A stretch of DNA of 64,000 nt from contig NZ_MNAH01000005.1 in NCBI RefSeq assembly GCF_001976065.1, positions 259,248 through 323,247 of the forward strand, written 5' to 3'. Below the pieces are notes generated by a model that saw only the letters and a program-made list of their open reading frames with translations, searched no databases and was not told the origin of the DNA. Origin of the DNA: Pseudomonas putida. GTDB taxonomy: Bacteria; Pseudomonadota; Gammaproteobacteria; Pseudomonadales; Pseudomonadaceae. Shown piece by piece: positions 9,272 through 17,469 of the stretch (position 1 is its first letter; each line of letters opens with the position of its first letter). The translations under genes and the position numbers were made by a program.

Positions 9272-10120
9272 ATGGGAGTTGTGCACAAGTTGGCCTGGTT
9301 ATGCGGCATGCTGCTGATGTGCCTGGGCCAGGTTCAAGCGGCCCAAACGCAAAAGGCTGACAGCCAGGCCGCCATCGCCTTGCTGGAAAAGGCCTTGGCC
9401 TACTACCACGACAATGGCGACAAGGCCTTTGCCGCGTTCAGCCGCCAGGGCGAGTTCGTCGATCAGGACCGGTATGTCTTCGTTGTCGATACCAAGGGTG
9501 TGATGCTCGCCAGCGGCGGGCCTTCGGCGGCGCTGATTGGCCGGGATGTGTCGGATGTGCTGGGGCCGGATCTGCAGAAGGCCTTCAAGGATGCGCTGAA
9601 AACGCCCGAGGGCAATGGCATCCAGCAAGCGGAGTACCGGTGGCAGAACTGGTCCGACGGCAAGGTCGAGCGCAAGCATGTCTACTATCAGCGCGTCGGC
9701 CAGCGCATTCTCGCGGTCGGCTACTACCTGCCCCGGGCCTCGGCGGAACAGGCCATGGCCTTGCTGAACAAGGCGGCAACCGACCTGGCCAAGGACGAGA
9801 AGGGCACCCTGGCAGCGATCAACTCCCTCAAGGGCGGCTATCTGCAGGATGACCTGTATGTCTTTGTCGTCGACCTCGATACCGGGCGCTACGTGGCCCA
9901 TGGCACCAACCTGCGATTGATCAACACTGATTTCAGCCTGATCAAGGATCCGGATGGCAAACCGGTGGGTGAGCCGATGCTGGCGCTCATCGCGAAACAG
10001 GATTACGGCGAGTATGAGTACCGCTGGAAAAACCCGGTGACCGGGAAGGTCGAGAACAAGCATGCCTACCTGAAGAAGGTCGGGCATTTCCTGGTGGCGG
10101 TGGGTTACTACAGCCCTTGA
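9272..10120 (+). CDS. Secreted tandem Cache-domain protein
   Basis: A 282-residue protein with a signal peptide (residues 1 to about 23, cleavage near VQAAQ) and two Cache-like halves. The repeats share DRYVFVVDTKG / DDLYVFVVDLDTG openings, the central EYRWQNWSDGKVERKH / EYRWKNPVTGKVENKH and the closing ILAVGYY / LVAVGYY. No membrane helix or cytoplasmic signalling domain follows, unlike in chemoreceptors and kinases. It is therefore predicted to be a free periplasmic ligand-binding protein. The ATG at 9272 follows GAGGGA. Ligand and partner are unknown. Confidence 0.82.
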   Translation: MGVVHKLAWLCGMLLMCLGQVQAAQTQKADSQAAIALLEKALAYYHDNGDKAFAAFSRQGEFVDQDRYVFVVDTKGVMLASGGPSAALIGRDVSDVLGPDLQKAFKDALKTPEGNGIQQAEYRWQNWSDGKVERKHVYYQRVGQRILAVGYYLPRASAEQAMALLNKAATDLAKDEKGTLAAINSLKGGYLQDDLYVFVVDLDTGRYVAHGTNLRLINTDFSLIKDPDGKPVGEPMLALIAKQDYGEYEYRWKNPVTGKVENKHAYLKKVGHFLVAVGYYSP

Positions 10121-10131
10121 GATCGCAGACC

Positions 10132-10222
10132 TGCAGGAACCCGGCTTGCCGGCGAAAAACGATAACGCGGTATTGAAGACACACCGCAGCGTCTGGTTCG
10201 CCGGCAAGCCGGGCTCCTACAG
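10132..10222. repeat. REP-type inverted pair (GTAGGAGCCCGGCTTGCCGGCGAA family)
   Basis: Two REP arms, CCCGGCTTGCCGGCGAA and its complement, face each other 40-odd bases apart. The pair lies between the convergent Cache and DHA2 transporter genes, and the transporter's TAG stop sits inside the second arm. Confidence 0.85.
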
Positions 10223-11734
10223 GACTTTATCTTCGCGCCCGCGCAACAACATGTTCGGCATGGCAATCGCCGCCGCCAAACCCAGAAGCGATACAGCCGC
10301 GCTCATCATCAGCAAATGCCGGAAAGTCAGCAGCAATTCAGCGCGCAAGGCGTTTTGAGCATCTCCCGGCGCGGCATTCAGGCCGTCCAGCAAGACATTG
10401 CCCGAGTGACCCTCGCCCAGCAGTGAAGCGCCGGCCAAGTGGGTGAAGCTCGAATCCTGCAACAACGCCAGCAACAGCGCCGACATCAATGCAACGCCCA
10501 CCGCACCACCCAATGAGCGGAACAGGTTGGTGGTGCTGGTGGCCACGCCGATGTCGCGCTGTTGCACCGAGTTCTGCGTGCCGACCAGAGAGGTTGGAAA
10601 CTGCATCCCCGAGGCGATCCCACAGAGCAGCATGAACAGGCTGCTGAGCAAAAAGGCTTGGGGCGGGCTGAACGCCATGCCGAGAATCGCCAGTGGCATC
10701 AGCAGAGCGCCGCCCAGGATCATCGGCTTATAGCGCCCGGTGATGGAGGTACGGCGGCCGGCAAAATACGCACCGATCGGCAAGCCAATGGCCAGCGGCA
10801 ACAGGTGCAGGGCGGCGGCGTCTGCGCCGGCACCGGTGACACTCTGGAAACGCAGCGGCATCAGCACGATCAACGAGATGGCCTGGAAGCTGGTGAAGAA
10901 GATCGTGCACCAGCACAGGATCGCATTACGGTTGGCAAACAGGTGCATCGGCAGCAAGGGCTCCGCCGCTCGTCGTTCATGCAGCACGAACAGGCCCAGC
11001 ACAGCTGCCGCACACGCCAGCAAACCCAGGACTTCGGCACTGCGCCAGGAATGGCCCTGGCCGAACTGGGTGATGCCCAGCAGCAAGGCCGTCAGCCCGA
11101 TGATCATCAACAGCGTGCCGAGGTAATCGATCACCGGCTTGCGTTGTGGAATCGGCAAGCCCACCAGGGTGCGATTGGCCACCAGCCACGCCCCCAGGCC
11201 CAGCGGCAGATTGATCAGGAAGACCCAGTGCCAGGACAGATATTCGGTCATGTACCCGCCCAGCACCGGACCGGCCACGCTGGCGACCGCATACATGCTG
11301 CTGAAGTAGCCCTGATAGCGGCCGCGCTCGCGGGGCGGCACGATGTCGCCGATGATCGCCTGGCTGACCGAGATCATGCCACCGGCACCGATCCCCTGGA
11401 GAATGCGCGCCAGCACCAGCTGTTCCATGCTCTGGGCCATGCCGCAGAACAACGACGCGAGGGTGAACAGGCCCATGCCGAACAGCATCAGTTTGCGCCG
11501 GCCGTACAGGTCACCCAGTTTGCCGTAGATCGGCACCGCCACCGTCATTGCCACCATGTAGCCGGAAATCACCCAGGCCAGCAGGCTGACGTCCTTGAAC
11601 TGCGCGGAAATGGCCGGCATCGACACGGCAACGATGGTCTGGTCCAGTGCGCCGAGAAAAATGGCCAGCATCAGCGCGATCAGCACGCTGCGGATGGCCG
11701 GTTTGGGCAATTCAGGCTGGTGGAGAGTGGTCAC
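10217..11734 (-). CDS. MFS multidrug exporter, DHA2 (EmrB/QacA) family
   Basis: A 505-residue, probably 14-helix drug:proton antiporter. It has motif A (GKLGDLYGRRKL), the antiporter motif C region (VASVAGPVLGGYM) and the DHA2 helix-1 motif with conserved acid in LGALDQTIVAVSMP. No EmrA-type membrane fusion partner lies beside it, so it may act alone in the inner membrane. The TAG stop is supplied by a REP element, which leaves a C-terminus REDKVL just upstream. Substrate is not predictable. It is convergent with the Cache gene and has the same orientation as pobA. Confidence 0.88.
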   Translation of the reverse strand: MTTLHQPELPKPAIRSVLIALMLAIFLGALDQTIVAVSMPAISAQFKDVSLLAWVISGYMVAMTVAVPIYGKLGDLYGRRKLMLFGMGLFTLASLFCGMAQSMEQLVLARILQGIGAGGMISVSQAIIGDIVPPRERGRYQGYFSSMYAVASVAGPVLGGYMTEYLSWHWVFLINLPLGLGAWLVANRTLVGLPIPQRKPVIDYLGTLLMIIGLTALLLGITQFGQGHSWRSAEVLGLLACAAAVLGLFVLHERRAAEPLLPMHLFANRNAILCWCTIFFTSFQAISLIVLMPLRFQSVTGAGADAAALHLLPLAIGLPIGAYFAGRRTSITGRYKPMILGGALLMPLAILGMAFSPPQAFLLSSLFMLLCGIASGMQFPTSLVGTQNSVQQRDIGVATSTTNLFRSLGGAVGVALMSALLLALLQDSSFTHLAGASLLGEGHSGNVLLDGLNAAPGDAQNALRAELLLTFRHLLMMSAAVSLLGLAAAIAMPNMLLRGREDKVL

Positions 11735-11810
11735 GGGGAAACCTGCGGCAGTGATAGACCCGCCAGAGGCAAGGCGAGCGGGATGCTCGCCAGTTTAAGT
11801 CGGTAGCAAG

Positions 11811-13004
11811 CTATTCGATAGCCTCATAGGGAAGACCGACGTAATTTTCCGCAATGGTCTTGCGGCCCGCTTCGGAGTCGACGAAGTAATCCAGCTCCGA
11901 TTGGGCAATGCGCTGGCTGAAGGCGTCGTGATCATCGAAACGGTGCAGCATCGAGGTCATCCACCAGGAAAACCGCTCGGCTTTCCACACCCGACGCAGA
12001 CAGACCTCGGAGTACTTCTCGAGCAGATCGAGACGGCCTTCGCGGTAAACCTTGAGCAGGATATTGAACAGAGTGCTGACATCGCTGGCCGCCAGGTTCA
12101 GGCCCTTGGCGCCGGTGGGCGGGACAATGTGCGCCGCGTCGCCGACCAGGAACATGCGCCCATACTGCATCGGTTCGACCACGAAACTGCGCAATGGCGC
12201 GATGCTCTTTTCGATGGATGGACCGGTCACCAGATTGTCCGCCAAGGCTGAGGGCAGGCGGCTCTTGAGTTCATCCCAGAAGCGTTGGTCGGACCAGGCC
12301 TCGACCTTTTCGTCCGCTGGCACCTGCAGGTAATAGCGGGTGCGCGTGGCCGAACGCATGCTGCACAAGGCAAAGCCCCGCGCATGGCGGGCGTACACCA
12401 ATTCTTCGTGCACCGGCGGAGTATCGGCGAGAATCCCCAGCCAGCCGAACGGGTAGACCCGTTCGAAGACCTTCAGGCATTCGGCGGGAATCGACTGCCG
12501 CGCTACGCCATGGAACCCGTCGCAACCGGCAATATAGTCACAATCGAGTCGCCAGCTTTCGCCGTCCTTGTCGAACGTCACGAACGCTTCATCGGTTTTC
12601 ATGCCGTGGGGAACGACATTGGCTGCCTGGTAAATCGTCTGCGCGCCGGCGACCTGACGAGCGGCCATCAGGTCACGGGTGACTTCGGTCTGACCGTAGA
12701 TCATCACCGTTTTGCCACCGGTCAGCGCCTGCAGATCGATATGCACCTGGCGGCCGTCCAGCGCCAGTTCGAAGCCACCGTGGACCAGCCCTTCGGCGTC
12801 CATGCGCTGACTCACACCGGCCTGGCGCAACAGCTCTACCATGCCTTGTTCAAGTACGCCGGCACGGATTCGCCCGAGCACGTAATCCGGGGCCTGTCGT
12901 TCGACAATGACCGTGTCGATGCCGGCGTTGTGCAGCAACTGGCCGAGCAGCAAACCGGACGGACCGGCACCGATAATGGCAACTTGGGTTTTCAGTGTTT
13001 TCAT
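11811..13004 (-). CDS. pobA: 4-hydroxybenzoate 3-monooxygenase
   Basis: PobA hydroxylates 4-hydroxybenzoate to protocatechuate using NADPH and FAD, feeding the beta-ketoadipate pathway. The 397-residue product has the FAD motif GAGPSG at residues 12-17, the substrate-region motif YVLGRIRAGVLEQG and the second FAD motif GDAAHIVPPTGAKGLN. Length is close to the well-studied fluorescent pseudomonad enzyme. The chosen ATG at 13004 (MKTLKTQVAIIGAG) has no clear Shine-Dalgarno, being preceded by an A-rich stretch; in-frame sequence upstream runs into the intergenic region and is unlikely coding. It is divergent from an AraC regulator. Confidence 0.96.
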   Translation of the reverse strand: MKTLKTQVAIIGAGPSGLLLGQLLHNAGIDTVIVERQAPDYVLGRIRAGVLEQGMVELLRQAGVSQRMDAEGLVHGGFELALDGRQVHIDLQALTGGKTVMIYGQTEVTRDLMAARQVAGAQTIYQAANVVPHGMKTDEAFVTFDKDGESWRLDCDYIAGCDGFHGVARQSIPAECLKVFERVYPFGWLGILADTPPVHEELVYARHARGFALCSMRSATRTRYYLQVPADEKVEAWSDQRFWDELKSRLPSALADNLVTGPSIEKSIAPLRSFVVEPMQYGRMFLVGDAAHIVPPTGAKGLNLAASDVSTLFNILLKVYREGRLDLLEKYSEVCLRRVWKAERFSWWMTSMLHRFDDHDAFSQRIAQSELDYFVDSEAGRKTIAENYVGLPYEAIE

Positions 13005-13185
13005 TGTTTTTATGACTCGCAAGCTACACGCGACGGGGGTCGGTGAATGATTTTTATGGATCGAGTGCTTGCATTTTTCACTTGCGGGTCTGTCAATTGA
13101 AGGTGAAAACTGAGCGGATAGCTGTACATTCTGCCAATCGGTGCGATTATCGCCCGCCGTCCATTCCGAAACCTGGATTGAAGTG

Positions 13186-14082
13186 ATGAACAAGCCTGAC
13201 CTGCCTTCGATTCCGGTGTTCAAGCTCTACGGGGAAAGCCTGGATTGGCCGACTCCGGACTTGCTGCACTGTGAAACCATTTCCAAACGCAGTCGCGAAC
13301 ATCAATGGGAAATCAAACCCCACCGTCACGCCGATTTATGTCAGTTGCTCTTCGTATTCAAAGGTCAGGCAGAGCTTGAAATCGAAGGCAAACGTACGCA
13401 ACTGACTGAGCCGGCGATCCAGATCCTGCCGCCGCTGTCGGTGCATGGCTTCCGCTTCAGCGAAGATGTCGAGGGGTTCGTGGTCACCCTCGCGGCGCCC
13501 CTGATCGCGCACCTTCAGGGGCAACTGGGGCATTCGGTGAATGCCCTGGCCCAGGCCGAGAGCTACCCCGCAGGCCAGGACGCCGAGTACCTGAACAGTC
13601 TGTTTTGCGCGTTGCAGAACGAGTACACCAGCCATCAACCGGCGCGGGAAATGCTCATGCATTCGCTGGTCAGCGTGATCATGGTCTGGGTCAGCCGCCA
13701 GGTGATCCAGCGCCGGTCGGCCAGTCAACGGCCGCAGCGGGCGCGGGAATACCTCAATGGCTACATCCAGCTGGTGGAAGAGACCTATCGCCAGCACGTC
13801 AAGGTCGAGGACCTGGCCCATCGCCTGGGGATTTCGGTCTCTCACCTGAACGGCACCTGCCGAGAGCTGGCGGGACAACCGGCGTTGCAGATCATGCACG
13901 AGCGGCAGTTGCTGGAGGCCAAGCGACTGCTGACCTACACCAGCATGACCATCTATGAAATGTCCGACGTGTTGGGGTTCTCTGATCCGACCAACTTCAC
14001 GCGCCTGTTCCGACGCCGAGTGGGAATCTCGCCGAAGGCGTTCCGCGACCGCCTGAAGGCCGATCAGGACAACGACGCCTGA
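13186..14082 (+). CDS. pobR: AraC-family regulator of pobA (PobR/PobC-like)
   Basis: A 298-residue AraC/XylS regulator. The N-terminal cupin carries the HRHADLCQLLFVFKG strand, and the C-terminal double helix-turn-helix includes VEDLAHRLGISVSHLN and MTIYEMSDVLGFSDPTNF. Divergence from pobA with a 181-base intergenic region matches the known pseudomonad arrangement, in which an AraC-type activator induces pobA with 4-hydroxybenzoate. The ATG at 13186 is preceded by a weak GAAG; an in-frame GTG lies directly before it. The target is inferred from position. Confidence 0.88.
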   Translation: MNKPDLPSIPVFKLYGESLDWPTPDLLHCETISKRSREHQWEIKPHRHADLCQLLFVFKGQAELEIEGKRTQLTEPAIQILPPLSVHGFRFSEDVEGFVVTLAAPLIAHLQGQLGHSVNALAQAESYPAGQDAEYLNSLFCALQNEYTSHQPAREMLMHSLVSVIMVWVSRQVIQRRSASQRPQRAREYLNGYIQLVEETYRQHVKVEDLAHRLGISVSHLNGTCRELAGQPALQIMHERQLLEAKRLLTYTSMTIYEMSDVLGFSDPTNFTRLFRRRVGISPKAFRDRLKADQDNDA

Positions 14083-14091
14083 CCCACCGGC

Positions 14092-14268
14092 TTAGCGCAG
14101 GGCGTTAAGGGTCGCGTTGTGGGGAATGCAGCGCTCGAAATTGCAGCTGGCATACTCCCGGGGCAGATTGCGCAGCTGCTCGACGCGCCACGCGGCAGCA
14201 CCGTATAGCCCGAGCGTGACCGCGCAGGTGATGAAGATGGCGAGGTACCTTCTTGTCTTGATGTTCAT
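14092..14268 (-). CDS. Small single-pass membrane protein, hypothetical
   Basis: A 58-residue protein starting MNIKTRRYLAIFITCAV, with one N-terminal membrane helix (about residues 7-24) and a short tail with two cysteines (SCNFERC). GAGGTC precedes the ATG at 14268 at reasonable spacing. Its end lies ten bases from the convergent pobR stop. I recognise no family; the two closely spaced cysteines could form a disulfide if the tail is periplasmic. Confidence 0.6.
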   Translation of the reverse strand: MNIKTRRYLAIFITCAVTLGLYGAAAWRVEQLRNLPREYASCNFERCIPHNATLNALR

Positions 14269-14387
14269 GGCGTAGACCTCTGAACGGATACCCTTGGGTA
14301 TTACCTTGAGCATAGGTCAGGGGTGGTGAGTTGCCAGGGTTACGGGCGTCGCATTTGACCTGGTATTCAGAACACTGATGACCCCCT

Positions 14388-14479
14388 TGTGGGAGCGGGC
14401 TTGCTCGCGAAAGCGGTAGTTCACGCGCAAAATTTGCGTCGGATGTACCGACCTCTACGCGAGCAAGCCCGCTCCCACA
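14388..14479. repeat. REP-type inverted pair (GTGGGAGCGGGCTTGCTCGCG family)
   Basis: TGTGGGAGCGGGCTTGCTCG and its complement face each other across about 48 bases. A run of five T follows the second arm, so it may also act as a terminator for the convergent LysR gene. Confidence 0.9.
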
Positions 14480-14491
14480 TTTTTGATCCGA

Positions 14492-15397
14492 TTACAGGCC
14501 AACATCCCACTCCGGTTCTTCCGGAAACCTCGCCACCAGAAAATCCAGCAAGCTGCGCAGCGCCGCCGGCATGTGCTTGCGTGAGGCATACACCGCGTAC
14601 ACGTTCATCTGCCGCGGTTCGGCCTGGGGCAGCAGGCGGACCAGTTCGCCGCTGTGGATGTGCACACCGGCCTGGTAAGTGGGGAGCATCGCCACACCGG
14701 CGCCGGCCAGGGTGGCGCGCAGCAGCGTGCTGGCTTCGTTGGCGCTGATGTTGCCTTGCACGGGCACCGACACTTGCTCGCCCTTCAATTCAAAGTGCCA
14801 CAGGCTTTTGCCGAAGTAGGAGTGGGTCAGGCAATTGTGTGCGCTCAGGTCCTCGATCCGCTGGGGTGCCGGGTGTTCGCGCAGGTAGGCAGGGGCGGCG
14901 CAGATCACCGAGCGACACACCGTCAAGCGACGGGCAATCAGGTTGGGGTCCAGGTCATTGCTGGTACGAATCGCCAGGTCGATGCGCTCATCCACCAGGT
15001 TCACCGTGCGATCGAGCATCTGCAGGTCGATGCTGACACCGGGATAGCGCTTGACGTAGGCCGCCATGGCATCGGCCAGTTGCGCCTGGCCGAACGAGGT
15101 GCTGACGCTGATGCGCAGCAGGCCACGGGGTGCATCATCCGGCACGCTGACGGCGGCCTGCATGTCCGTGGACAAGTCGAGCATCTGCCGGCAGCGCGGC
15201 AGTATTTCGCTGCCAGCGGCGGTCAGGCTCAATTTGCGCGTGGTGCGGTGCATCAGGCGTGCGCCGACCCAGTCTTCCAGTTCCGCCAGGTAACGCGAAA
15301 CCACCGGCCTTGAAAGCTCCAGATGATCGGCGGCGGCCGATTGGCTGCCCAGATCGACCACCGTGACGAACACCCGCATTGCTTGTAGACGATCCAT
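14492..15397 (-). CDS. LysR-family transcriptional regulator (CrgA-like)
   Basis: A 301-residue LysR regulator of the large CrgA/AaeR-like subgroup, recognised by the start MDRLQAMRVFVTVVDLGSQS and the helix-turn-helix AAADHLELSRPVVSRYLAELE. The C-terminal effector domain is intact. It is divergent from the secreted metallo-beta-lactamase-fold gene, with 120 bases between the starts, so that gene is its most likely target. The effector is unknown. Confidence 0.85.
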   Translation of the reverse strand: MDRLQAMRVFVTVVDLGSQSAAADHLELSRPVVSRYLAELEDWVGARLMHRTTRKLSLTAAGSEILPRCRQMLDLSTDMQAAVSVPDDAPRGLLRISVSTSFGQAQLADAMAAYVKRYPGVSIDLQMLDRTVNLVDERIDLAIRTSNDLDPNLIARRLTVCRSVICAAPAYLREHPAPQRIEDLSAHNCLTHSYFGKSLWHFELKGEQVSVPVQGNISANEASTLLRATLAGAGVAMLPTYQAGVHIHSGELVRLLPQAEPRQMNVYAVYASRKHMPAALRSLLDFLVARFPEEPEWDVGL

Positions 15398-15517
15398 GAT
15401 TTGCCCGATTTCAGAAACAAACTATGTTCAAGCATCGCATTTTTTGTACTGATCCAGGCAACTAAGCTCTGTTCCCAGTTATCGGCCAACCCAGGCCTTC
15501 AAACAACGGAGCAACAG

Positions 15518-16396
15518 ATGACCGGTTTAACTACCTTCAAGCGCGTTTTGCTGGCGGCAACCGCCTTCGGTTTCGCCGCACACGCCGCGGCGACGACATT
15601 GACCCTGGACGTGTACAACCCCGGCGAAAAAGCGATATTCCCGGTGACGTCGGTGCTGGTCAGCGGCGAGAAAGAGGCGATTCTGGTGGACGCCCAGTTC
15701 GGCAAATCCCAGGCCGAACAGGTGGTGGCAAAAATCCGCGCCAGCGGCAAGCAACTGACCACCATCTACATCAGCCACGGCGACCCGGACTACTACTTCG
15801 GCCTCGATACCCTCACCGCTGCATTCCCCAAGGCCAAGGTGCTCGCATCACAGCCGACCGTGGATCACATCAAGCAGACCGTCGACGGCAAACTGGCGTT
15901 CTGGGGCCCGAAAATGGGCGCCGATGTGCCGGCCAGAACCCTCGTGCCGGACGTGCTCAAGGGCGACAGCCTGATGCTCGAAGGGCAGAAGCTGCAGGTG
16001 GTCGGCCTTGAGGGCAAGCAACCGGATCGCAGTTTCGTGTGGATTCCATCGATCAAGGCCGTGGTCGGTGGCGTGGTCGTGGCAGACAACATCCACGTGT
16101 GGATGGCCGACACCCAAACCCCGCAGTCTCACGCCGACTGGCTGGCGACATTGCACTCGATCGAAACCCTGAAGCCGACCACCATCGTGCCGGGTCACTA
16201 CCTTGGCGACAGCGCCCGTTCCCTGGCCGCCGTGCAATTCACCGCCGATTACATCAAGGCCTTTGACGAGGAAACCGCCAAGGCCAAGGATTCGGCGGTC
16301 CTGATCGCGGCGATGAAAAAGCGCTACCCGGCACTGGGTGAAGAGAGCTCACTGCAGTTGAGCGCGAAGGTCGCCAAGGGCGAGATGAAGTGGTAA
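15518..16396 (+). CDS. Secreted metallo-beta-lactamase-fold protein with altered metal motif
   Basis: A 292-residue protein with a signal peptide (about residues 1-25, AHAAA) and a metallo-beta-lactamase fold. The usual HxHxDH motif reads H87-G-D89-P-D91-Y92, so the second and third histidines are replaced by Asp and Tyr. Later ligands appear kept: Asp in VVADNIHVW and His in VPGHYLGD. It is probably a periplasmic hydrolase of a divergent subfamily rather than a beta-lactamase. The ATG at 15518 follows ACGGAG. It is divergent from a LysR regulator that probably controls it. Confidence 0.82.
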   Translation: MTGLTTFKRVLLAATAFGFAAHAAATTLTLDVYNPGEKAIFPVTSVLVSGEKEAILVDAQFGKSQAEQVVAKIRASGKQLTTIYISHGDPDYYFGLDTLTAAFPKAKVLASQPTVDHIKQTVDGKLAFWGPKMGADVPARTLVPDVLKGDSLMLEGQKLQVVGLEGKQPDRSFVWIPSIKAVVGGVVVADNIHVWMADTQTPQSHADWLATLHSIETLKPTTIVPGHYLGDSARSLAAVQFTADYIKAFDEETAKAKDSAVLIAAMKKRYPALGEESSLQLSAKVAKGEMKW

Positions 16397-16428
16397 CCCA
16401 CGGTATCAAATGAAGGCGCGGGGGCGTT

Positions 16429-17310
16429 TCAACGCGCCTGCGCCTGTTCCACCAACCACCCCATCAATTCACGCAACTTCGCCGAAGGCCCGGGTTTTTC
16501 CGGGAAAACCAGGTAATACGCCAGTCCGGTTTTCACCTTCAATTCGAACGGCATGACCAATCGGCCGGCATTCAAGTCGTCGCCGATCAGCGACCAGTCA
16601 CCGATCGCCACGCCGGTCCCCTGGGACGCCATCGACATGGCCAGGTCCAGGGTCTCGAAATGCTGGCCCTTGCCGACATTGCTCAATTGCACATCAGCGG
16701 CTTTCAACCAGGCCTTCCAGTCCCGTTCATCGCGAGTCGGGTGCAGCAGCAGGTGTTGTTGCAGGTCGGTCGGTGTCTGCAGGGCCATGGGGCCTTCGAG
16801 CATGGGCCGGGAACACACCGGCGTCAGTTGCTCATCGAAGAGTTTTTGCGCCACCAGCGAATGGTCTGGCGACGCACCGTACATCACCGCCGCATCGAAT
16901 TGTTCGAGGTGAAAATCCACCCCATGCTTGACCGTGGTGGTCAGTTCGACCGGCACGTCAGGGCGTTCTTTTTGCCACTGCAACAACCGAGGCAACAGCC
17001 AGCGCATGACGCAGGTCGGGGCCTTGAGTTGCAGGGTTTCGCGCTTCTCGCCGATCTGCTCAACGGCTTCGTCGATCAGGCCGAAAATCTGCTGGACCCG
17101 GGGCAGCCACTCGCGTCCCTCGGCGGTCAGGTCCAGGCCTCGGGCCTGGCGAATGAACAGTTCATAACCCAGGTGATCTTCCAGCCCGGCGATCTGCCGG
17201 CTCACGGCGCCCTGGGTGATGTGCAGTTGCTCGGCGGCCCGGGTGAAGTTGCAGCACTGCGCGGTAATCAGAAAAGTGTGCAGCGCCGGCAGGGGAGGCA
17301 ATCGTTTCAT
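16429..17310 (-). CDS. LysR-family regulator (GcvA-like)
   Basis: A 293-residue LysR regulator of the GcvA type: MKRLPPLPALHTFLITAQCC, then the helix-turn-helix NFTRAAEQLHITQGAVSRQI. The effector domain is complete. It is divergent from the decarboxylase-aldehyde dehydrogenase genes and separated from them by 159 bases. By position it probably regulates that catabolic module; the inducer is not known, but guanidino acids or polyamines would fit the neighbours. Confidence 0.85.
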   Translation of the reverse strand: MKRLPPLPALHTFLITAQCCNFTRAAEQLHITQGAVSRQIAGLEDHLGYELFIRQARGLDLTAEGREWLPRVQQIFGLIDEAVEQIGEKRETLQLKAPTCVMRWLLPRLLQWQKERPDVPVELTTTVKHGVDFHLEQFDAAVMYGASPDHSLVAQKLFDEQLTPVCSRPMLEGPMALQTPTDLQQHLLLHPTRDERDWKAWLKAADVQLSNVGKGQHFETLDLAMSMASQGTGVAIGDWSLIGDDLNAGRLVMPFELKVKTGLAYYLVFPEKPGPSAKLRELMGWLVEQAQAR

Positions 17311-17469
17311 TGGGATCCAAGGTATGACGTGAGGACATGGCTAGTATGACTTTTTATCCATTGTTGCGGCTACGTGTCGCCCGTTCCAATGAGGCCATCC
17401 CTGGACCTGCGAATCCATCATAAACACTGCGCAGGCCCGGCGTCTCAAACGAACAAGAAGGGCAATCAC

